NCBI GenBank assembly: GCA_003235605.1
Contig: QJVU01000631.1
Coordinates: 1-10,644 of the forward strand
Direction of reading: 5' to 3'
DNA from: Planctomycetota bacterium
GTDB lineage: Bacteria > Planctomycetota > UBA1135 > UBA2386
Length of the DNA: 10,644 nt
The translations under genes were made by a program, and so were the position numbers. Shown here piece by piece: positions 5,560 to 10,644 of the stretch (positions are counted from its first letter, which is position 1; each line of letters opens with the position of its first letter). The notes beneath the pieces are model-generated. The model saw nothing but the letters and a program-made list of their open reading frames with translations. It did not search any database and was not told the origin of the DNA.

Positions 5560-6369
5560 CTACACTGCGGCGGCCACGAACAGGCCGTCCGCCGACCAGG
5601 TCTGGAACCACCTTGTGACCTGGACTTTCTCCGTGGCAAGAGTCCCGAGTGCGTCGCCGAACGTTCGTCCCTCACACAGCGCGGCGAGCACTCCGAACAT
5701 GGGACGGGACAACGTCAGGCGATAGACGCGGTCCTGGTGGCGGTAGACCGCGACATGCTGTTTCCTCCGTGGAGGGATGCCCGGATCCTTGCCGTCGAGC
5801 ACACCCTGCAGGTAGGTGTTCACCGGGTAGCTGAAGCACTCCACCTGCAGGGACGGGTTGGGCTCGAACACCACCCCGGCCCACTGTGGAGGCGTCAGGT
5901 AAGCGAGGGTGCTCACGTCCAGGGGCTCGAATTCGGGGGCGTCGAAGGCGTTGGTCATCGCTACCTCGAGACGGGCGAGGTCCCTGAGGAACGCGCGGTT
6001 TGGCAGACCCTTCCGCGTCGCCACGTATTCGGGCAGCTTCTTGTTCAGCTGGTTCAGGTTGGGATGCCGACTGGGATGCCGTTCCAGGTAGCCGAGGACG
6101 ACTCGGGACCAGCGGTCTCTGCCCAAGGCGTGGACCAGCCCGCGATGGTCGGACTCCAGCACCTCCTTGAGCCGGGCAAAGTAGCCGCCGTTGTATATCT
6201 GGACCCGTTCGAACGGGTCCATGCGATCGTTGGGCAGGACCACCTCGCCGCTGCGGACCCTGGAGGGTGACACGATCCTTCGCGCGGCTTTGCTGTGGGC
6301 GCCGACCTCGGCACTGTGTGGGTGTTCCACCAGGATCGACATCCACTCCTGCAGCTGCGCGAGCTTCAT
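5560..6369 (-). CDS. DUF2063 protein, HvfC/BufC-like partner of DUF692 (269 aa)
   Basis: This is a DUF2063 protein, sometimes labelled a putative DNA-binding domain but known in HvfC/BufC-type systems as the partner that helps the DUF692 enzyme engage its peptide substrate. The N-terminal domain shows the family pattern: LQEWM (6-10), ERVQIYNGGYFARLKEVLESD (about 54-74), LG-RDRW (82-87), YLERHPS (94-100), LP-Y (112-115) and LRDLARLEVAMTNAFDAPE (128-146). The C-terminal half holds the second domain, ending in LSRPMFGVLAALCEG and then VTRWFQTWSADGLFV. The ATG at 6369 overlaps the DUF692 stop codon (ATGA), which indicates translational coupling and supports this start; upstream in-frame codons overlap the DUF692 gene and are not family-like. 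Length is normal for the family. DNA binding is not supported by anything visible here. Confidence 0.9.
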   Translation of the reverse strand: MKLAQLQEWMSILVEHPHSAEVGAHSKAARRIVSPSRVRSGEVVLPNDRMDPFERVQIYNGGYFARLKEVLESDHRGLVHALGRDRWSRVVLGYLERHPSRHPNLNQLNKKLPEYVATRKGLPNRAFLRDLARLEVAMTNAFDAPEFEPLDVSTLAYLTPPQWAGVVFEPNPSLQVECFSYPVNTYLQGVLDGKDPGIPPRRKQHVAVYRHQDRVYRLTLSRPMFGVLAALCEGRTFGDALGTLATEKVQVTRWFQTWSADGLFVAAAV

Positions 6370-7289
6370 GCCGTTGCCCCTGCTTCCATGCTGGGAATCA
6401 CGCCACGGTACAGCTTCGCCTTCCTTGCCTCGTCCCGGACCTTCTCGAAGGACGGAATGTCCGCATCCCACTCCAGCAGCGTCGATCTTCCCCCGCTCAG
6501 CTCCCAGGCTCGGGCATACATGCCCCAGACCTCGTCGCACACGGGCGCCGAGTGGGTGTCCAGGAGATGGGTTTCGTAGACCGTGTGCCCTGCCAGGTGG
6601 AACTGCACGACCCGGTCCCAGGGCACCTGCTCCAAGTACTCATGGGGATCGAAGCCATGGTTCCGCGCACACACATGGACGTTGTTCACGTCCATGAGGA
6701 GGCCGCAGCCGGACTCCCGGGTCAGGGCCGTCAGGAACTCGGGCTCGCTCATCGTGCTGTCGGCGAACTCCAGGTAGGTGCTGGGGTTCTCCAGGACCAG
6801 GGGCATCTCCAGGATGTCCTGCACCTGCGCGATGCGCGGCACCAGGTGGTCGAGCGCTTCCTGGGTGTAGGGTATCGGCAGCAGATCGTGGAGGTTCTTG
6901 CCGCCGACGCCGGTCCAGCAGAGATGGTCGGACACGAACACCGCGCCGCAGCGGTGGCGAAGCTTCTTCAGCTCGCGCAGGTAGTCCATGTCCAAGGGGT
7001 CCGTGGAACCCACGTTCATGGACACTCCGTGCATCACGATCGGGTAGCGCTCGCAGATCTGGTCCAGGACGTGCAACGGACGGCCGCCGGTGTGCATGAA
7101 GTTCTCGGAGAGGATCTCGAACCAGTCCATCTCCGGCCAGGTCTCGAGAATGTGACCGAAGTGCACGTTGCGCAGGCCGATGCCTACGCCGAGGTCTTTG
7201 CTCGTGAGGTCCTGGAGCTGCAAGGGGCACCCGTTACGAGCCACGTTACCCGCGTGATCCCAAGGAAAGGGAGTTTCTTCGGGAGGCAT
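6366..7289 (-). CDS. DUF692 (HvfB/BufB/MbnB-like) metal-dependent peptide-modifying enzyme (307 aa)
   Basis: DUF692 proteins are TIM-barrel enzymes with two or three iron ions. Characterised members (MbnB, TglH, HvfB/BufB-type) act on cysteine residues of ribosomal peptides. The hallmark motifs are present in order: LGVGIGLR (33-40), DWFEILSENFM (55-65), MHGVSMNVGS (86-95), SDHLCWTG (120-127), LVLENPSTYLEF (164-175), LLMDVNNVHV (197-206), QFHLAGH (229-235), LLDTHSAPVCDEVW (242-255) and LLEWDADIP (271-279). The His, Asp, Glu and Asn of these motifs are the expected metal ligands and none looks missing. The start is uncertain: the ATG at 7289 has no Shine-Dalgarno and lies 37 bases from the divergent GNAT start, and an in-frame GTG at 7244 is possible. 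It is coupled to DUF2063 by ATGA. No DUF2282-like precursor or DoxX gene is adjacent, so the substrate is unknown. Confidence 0.92.
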   Translation of the reverse strand: MPPEETPFPWDHAGNVARNGCPLQLQDLTSKDLGVGIGLRNVHFGHILETWPEMDWFEILSENFMHTGGRPLHVLDQICERYPIVMHGVSMNVGSTDPLDMDYLRELKKLRHRCGAVFVSDHLCWTGVGGKNLHDLLPIPYTQEALDHLVPRIAQVQDILEMPLVLENPSTYLEFADSTMSEPEFLTALTRESGCGLLMDVNNVHVCARNHGFDPHEYLEQVPWDRVVQFHLAGHTVYETHLLDTHSAPVCDEVWGMYARAWELSGGRSTLLEWDADIPSFEKVRDEARKAKLYRGVIPSMEAGATA

Positions 7290-7326
7290 GGTTGGAGGAG
7301 ACCGGATCACCTCGGAGACTCTGGCC

Positions 7327-7803
7327 ATGATCCGACCCGCAGAGCCCGACGACGTGCCGGTGATCCTGGCGCTGATCCGGGAACTGGCCGGGTACGAGCG
7401 GCTCCAGGACGAGGTGGAGGCCACCGCCGAGTCTCTCGCAGAGCATCTGTTCGGGGTGAGGCCCTGGTGCTCCGCCCTCGTGGCAGAGGAGGGGGAAGGG
7501 GAGGTCGTGGGCTACGCCCTGTTCTATCCCTGCTACTCCTCGTTCAAGGCCAAGTCCTCCCTGTTCCTGGAGGATCTGTTCGTGACGCCACGGGCACGGG
7601 GGCGAGGACACGGCAGGGCCCTGCTCCAGTCATTGGCAGCGGTAGCCCGGGAGCAGGGAGCCGCTCGCATGGACTGGAACGTGCTGGACTGGAACCAGTC
7701 CGCGATCGACTTCTATGCGGCCCTTGGGGCCGAGGTGCTGGAAGACTGGCGGCTCTGCCGGATCCAGGGAGAAGCTCTGGCCCGGCTGGCCGCGGGGCGG
7801 TGA
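7327..7803 (+). CDS. GNAT N-acetyltransferase, spermidine/thialysine acetyltransferase-like (158 aa)
   Basis: A complete GNAT enzyme that should transfer acetyl from acetyl-CoA to an amine. The start MIRPAEPDDVPVILALIREL is typical, and ELAGYERL followed by a DEV-AT motif matches the diamine/thialysine N-acetyltransferase branch. The acetyl-CoA loop is FLEDLFVTPRARGRGHGRALL (80-100), with R-G-R-G-H-G as the P-loop-like core. The branch-typical MDWNVLDWNQSAIDFYAALGA lies at 115-135, and RIQGEALARLA closes the protein. Polyamines, thialysine or lysine-like small amines are the likely substrates; specificity cannot be read from the sequence. ATG at 7327 is chosen over an in-frame ATG at 7288 because GGAG lies 9 bases upstream and the family begins here. 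It diverges from DUF692 and is 41 bases from the next gene. Confidence 0.9.
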   Translation: MIRPAEPDDVPVILALIRELAGYERLQDEVEATAESLAEHLFGVRPWCSALVAEEGEGEVVGYALFYPCYSSFKAKSSLFLEDLFVTPRARGRGHGRALLQSLAAVAREQGAARMDWNVLDWNQSAIDFYAALGAEVLEDWRLCRIQGEALARLAAGR

Positions 7804-7844
7804 TACACTCTTCGGCCCCCGGACTACTTGCTCCCCTCCTCCCC

Positions 7845-10307
7845 GTGAAGCTGCTCCACCTCTGCTTTTGTTCTGCGCTGATCCCGGCGCTGGCGTCCTG
7901 TGGTGGCGGCAGCAGTGGCAGCGGGGTGCCCGTGGTGCCCAGCCAGGAAATGCGCCTGGCGGGCCCGGGGACCGGAGGTGGCGATGGCGAGGCCCTGGCC
8001 GCCGCGGTGCTGCTGCAGACGGATCATCCTGTGGCGCGCCCGGGGCGGCTGGACTTCCGGCTGGCCCCCGGACTCGGGGGGGAGCTGTTCCGGCTGGCCC
8101 GCCGCCACATCCTCACCCAGGTGTGGGGAGGTCCGGGGGGAGCTTCGTTGGTCGGATCGGCGTACATCCGCAGGCTCGCCGCGGCGGCGGACGCCGCGCC
8201 CGACCGGAACCTGAACGGCACCAACCTGGACGAGGTCCTGGCCGCGGACCTTGCGAACCTGGCGAACCTGGCGGGGACGGAACCCGATCCGAAGCTGCGC
8301 CCCATCGTCTTTCCTTGGGAGAGTGGGGATGCCCGCTATGCGGCGGCAGTCGACCCTGGCAATCCCAAAGGCGAGGCCACGCTGCGGCCGAACAACGGCT
8401 ACGTGAGCCTGGCCCAGGTCGGGCGGGCAATGCGGGCGCGGGTGCTGCTGGCCTGGGGTCTCCTCAGGGAGAACCGTGGCAGCCGGCCGGGCGCCACCGC
8501 CGAGGATGGGAACCTGGGCCTGGTCCTGTTGCAGCAGGTGGTGGCAGCCGAGGAAACGCTGTTGGCCTCGGTGGTGTACGACGGCCGCGCTCTCTCCGGC
8601 CTGATCTCTCCTCGGGACTACAACCCCGGCGAGGGGTTCCGCTGGCTGCCGGCGCGGTTCCAGGTCGTGGCGGATCCGAAGCTGCCTCAGATACCGGAGA
8701 CCTACCGGGTGGTGGACGGGGCCAGCGATCTGGAAGGACTGGCAGAGATGCTGCAGGCCACCGCCGAGGTAGCGTTCCTGGCCTCGTCCCAGAATCCCAA
8801 CCCAAACCTGCGGGACCTGTTCGAAGGCAACCCCTTTGGCACACCGCCGGGCAACGACCCCGGGCGACCGACGGACCCGATCGGAGCGAATGCCCAGGGA
8901 GCCGCGGAGGTGACCTGGGATGTGGACATTCGACCGCTCTTGGGTTTCCGCTGTGCCAGCTGCCACCGGAGCCCCGACCCGGATGCCGGCCTGAACCTCG
9001 AGACCTACGAGGCGACGCTGAACGGCGGCAACAACTCCGGCTCCCAGTCCAGCACACCTATCATCGTCAAGGGGGACCACGAGAAGAGCCTGCTGTGGCA
9101 GGTGCTGATCGCCGCCACCAGTGTTTCGGCGCGCATGCCCAAGAATGGGTCCCAGCTGCCCCAGAGCGAGCGGGATCTGATCGCCCAGTGGATCGACGAC
9201 GGAGTACCGAAGTCACCTGCCCAGAAGCCACAGCCCGTGCGGTTGGGTGTGGACCTGACGTTGGTATTGCTGCGCAACCTGCGGGCGATGCACATGGCGG
9301 TGGACGGTGCTCTTCACCACCGGCACGAGGGAGATGCTCCCTCCGGCTGGGTCAGCAGTGCCGCCACCGGCCGCGCGCTGATCGCCCTGTCGGCGGCGGT
9401 GCAGGTGTTGCCCGAAGAGAGCGAGGCCAAGGACACTCTGCAGAAGGCCGCTGCCTTTGCCATGGCCAGCTTGACGAACGACAAGGGCCAGGTCGTCGAA
9501 GGGTATGATGTCGCCAACAAGACGGCCGAAGGCCAGGCCGACCTGTTGACGCACGCCAACATGACCGCCGGGTTGCTGGCGGCTGCCAGGACGCTGAACA
9601 GCGCTGCGTTGGAAAAGCGCGGCCTGCTGCTCACCGAGGTCTTGGGAAGTGACTTCCTCCAGAACAACAACCTGTTCCGGACCGACTTGCGGATCCAGGG
9701 CAAGCGCTACACGCCGCGGAACCTCGCCGCGCTGATGGATGCGGTGCGCGAGAGTGTTGCGGCCCTGGGCCAGGGCGGCGACCAGCTGTTGGGGAGCTAC
9801 GAGTCGTTCCTCGGGCTGATCCGGGCGTTCCTGGTGTTCTCGGAGGTGGACGGCAACGAGGTGCTGGGAGACGGCATTCCCGACACCGACAAGAACGGCA
9901 TCCCTGAGCCGGTCTTCGCTGGCGACCAGCACGGTCGCGCGCCGATGTTCGCTGGCGCGGTGCTGGAGGGTCCCGCTCCCGGCGCGGAGCCCGTGGACTC
10001 ACCCGTGCTGTGGTCCAGGGACCTCGTGCCTTTGTTCCGTCAGAAGTGCGCCGAGTGCCACCTGGACGGCGCCGAGCAAGGTCTCTACCGGATCGACACG
10101 CCGACCTTGTTGAGGAAGCCTGGGGAGTCCGGCGGCGAGTTCCCCCTGGTGGTGCCTGGCAAGCCCGAGGAGTCCCTCTTGTATCGAAAGCTCCAGGATC
10201 GCCGGCCGCCCGTCGGCGAGCAGATGCCGTTCATGACGCCGCCGCTGGATCCCCGCGGCAAGGCGCTGGTCTTCCGTTGGATTTCGGAAGGAGCACGGAG
10301 CCGGTAG
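7845..10307 (+). CDS. Lipoprotein with two c-type haem (PSCyt1-like) modules (820 aa)
   Basis: Starting from the GTG at 7845 gives a lipoprotein signal, VKLLHLCFCSALIPALASC, with lipobox L-A-S-C19 followed by a Gly/Ser linker. Residues 40-340 hold an alanine/leucine-rich region I do not recognise, including an EF-hand-like loop D120-R-N-L-N-G-T-N-L-D-E. A first planctomycete-cytochrome (PSCyt1-type) module follows: VDIRPLLGFRC with CASCH at C370-C373-H374, methionine candidate M431 in ARMPKNG, and IAQWIDDG. A long mostly helical segment with a calcium-loop-like GDGIPDTDKNG (675-685) separates it from the second module: CAECH at C735-C738-H739, M794 in EQMPFM, and FRWISEG at the end. Haem attachment implies export and maturation in the periplasm, probably for electron transfer or redox sensing. 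No Shine-Dalgarno is visible; a GTG at 7800 overlapping the GNAT stop is an alternative start. Confidence 0.88.
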   Translation: MKLLHLCFCSALIPALASCGGGSSGSGVPVVPSQEMRLAGPGTGGGDGEALAAAVLLQTDHPVARPGRLDFRLAPGLGGELFRLARRHILTQVWGGPGGASLVGSAYIRRLAAAADAAPDRNLNGTNLDEVLAADLANLANLAGTEPDPKLRPIVFPWESGDARYAAAVDPGNPKGEATLRPNNGYVSLAQVGRAMRARVLLAWGLLRENRGSRPGATAEDGNLGLVLLQQVVAAEETLLASVVYDGRALSGLISPRDYNPGEGFRWLPARFQVVADPKLPQIPETYRVVDGASDLEGLAEMLQATAEVAFLASSQNPNPNLRDLFEGNPFGTPPGNDPGRPTDPIGANAQGAAEVTWDVDIRPLLGFRCASCHRSPDPDAGLNLETYEATLNGGNNSGSQSSTPIIVKGDHEKSLLWQVLIAATSVSARMPKNGSQLPQSERDLIAQWIDDGVPKSPAQKPQPVRLGVDLTLVLLRNLRAMHMAVDGALHHRHEGDAPSGWVSSAATGRALIALSAAVQVLPEESEAKDTLQKAAAFAMASLTNDKGQVVEGYDVANKTAEGQADLLTHANMTAGLLAAARTLNSAALEKRGLLLTEVLGSDFLQNNNLFRTDLRIQGKRYTPRNLAALMDAVRESVAALGQGGDQLLGSYESFLGLIRAFLVFSEVDGNEVLGDGIPDTDKNGIPEPVFAGDQHGRAPMFAGAVLEGPAPGAEPVDSPVLWSRDLVPLFRQKCAECHLDGAEQGLYRIDTPTLLRKPGESGGEFPLVVPGKPEESLLYRKLQDRRPPVGEQMPFMTPPLDPRGKALVFRWISEGARSR
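10297..10300 (+). promoter_or_regulatory. Shine-Dalgarno for aminopeptidase P inside the lipoprotein gene
   Basis: GGAG at 10297-10300 lies 8 bases before the GTG at 10309. It is within the last codons of the lipoprotein gene and decides the GTG start. Confidence 0.6.
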
Positions 10308-10308
10308 C

Positions 10309-10644
10309 GTGGGCGGTGACCTGTTCCGAGCGCGCCGCCAGCGACTCCTCGACAAGCTGGGGGATGGTCTCTTGTTCCTGCCCACGGCACCCCAGACCCT
10401 GCGCAACGGCGACGTGCACCACGAGTTCCGGCCCGGCAGCGACCTGCACTACCTGACCGGGTTCGACGAGCCGGAGGCAGTGCTGCTGGCGTGGCGTACC
10501 GGCCGCAACAAGCACAAGAGCGTGTTGTTCGTGATGCCCCGCAACAGGGAGAGGGAGATCTGGGACGGCCCGCGCCACGGTGTCCGGGGAGCGGTCAAGC
10601 GCTTCGGAGTGGATGAGGCCCACCCCATCGACAAGCTGTGGGAG
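10309..10644 (+). CDS. pepP: Xaa-Pro aminopeptidase (aminopeptidase P), N-terminal domain (partial)
   Basis: The gene runs off the right edge; 112 codons are visible from the GTG at 10309, one base after the lipoprotein stop. The peptide contains RRQRLLDKLGDGLLFLPTAP, then RNGDVHHEFRPGSDLHYLTG with FDEPEAVLL, and then LFVMPRNREREIWDGPRHG. This is the classic AMP_N domain: R-N-x-D-V-x-x-x-F-R-x-x-S-D-x-x-Y-L-T-G-F-x-E-P-E and E-I-W-D-G. The enzyme removes an N-terminal residue ahead of proline in the cytoplasm, using a dinuclear metal site in the C-terminal creatinase/pita-bread domain, which lies outside the window. A GGAG 8 bases upstream sits inside the preceding gene, so the two are probably translated from one message. 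PepQ-like dipeptidases are less likely because they lack this N-terminal pattern. Confidence 0.88.
   Translation, partial: MGGDLFRARRQRLLDKLGDGLLFLPTAPQTLRNGDVHHEFRPGSDLHYLTGFDEPEAVLLAWRTGRNKHKSVLFVMPRNREREIWDGPRHGVRGAVKRFGVDEAHPIDKLWE

Noticed and set aside
105..5618. Long plus-strand open frames (105-1559, 1240-2598, 2713-3585, 4584-5618)
   Set aside because: They lie antisense to the minus-strand genes, and their translations are rich in Arg, Gly, Val and His without motifs. The similarity among them only mirrors the paralogy on the other strand.
5376..5675. N-terminal extension of paralogue 3 and a 79-residue frame at 5372-5611 as a possible cysteine peptide precursor
   Set aside because: Neither has a signal peptide or ordered cysteine motif. 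They overlap the end of the DUF2063 gene, and a good ribosome binding site precedes the GTG at 5375.
6267..7844. Upstream extension of the lipoprotein frame, giving 1346 residues
   Set aside because: The extra part is antisense to DUF692 and out of frame with GNAT. The lipobox signal starting at 7845 marks the real N-terminus.
7824..9080. 418-residue minus-strand frame opposite the lipoprotein gene
   Set aside because: The plus strand encodes a coherent lipoprotein with CxxCH motifs; the opposite frame has no domain signal and is a GC-rich shadow.

Overview
The window is GC-rich, densely coded bacterial DNA with frequent GTG starts. It carries no mobile element, CRISPR array, tRNA or rRNA that I can see. 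A lipoprotein with two CxxCH modules of the planctomycete-cytochrome (PSCyt1) type, together with tandem copies of a large secreted protein of unknown function, suggests a planctomycete, probably a deep-branching high-GC lineage. That placement is inference from protein character, not a database result.

Left part, all on the minus strand and read right to left. Three tandem paralogues of about 390 residues (5375-4200, 4017-2848, 2592-1420) each have a signal peptide, then a TTPPGG motif and one conserved cysteine pair. Next come a 402-residue secreted protein of unknown function (1337-129) and, cut by the window edge, the first 26 codons of what looks like an AlkA-type DNA glycosylase (80-1). 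The gaps between the paralogues hold hairpins. Two of these are related 9-bp stems placed 34-40 bases after the stop codons of paralogues 1 and 2. The third gap holds a larger nested inverted repeat immediately after paralogue 3.

Middle, minus strand. A DUF692 (HvfB/BufB/MbnB-like) gene and a DUF2063 (HvfC/BufC-like) gene overlap by ATGA (7289-6366 and 6369-5560). This is the usual enzyme/partner pair for metal-dependent modification of cysteine-containing peptides. No recognisable precursor peptide lies beside it, so the substrate is unknown.

Right part, plus strand. It diverges from the DUF692 gene across only 37 bases. It holds a GNAT acetyltransferase of the spermidine/thialysine type (7327-7803), an 820-residue lipoprotein with two haem-c modules (7845-10307) and, one base later, the N-terminal domain of an aminopeptidase P cut by the right edge (10309-10644). 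Tight spacing suggests one transcript.

The most unusual items are the tandem secreted family with its 3' RNA structures, the DUF692-DUF2063 pair without a precursor, and the diheme lipoprotein with long uncharacterised segments.
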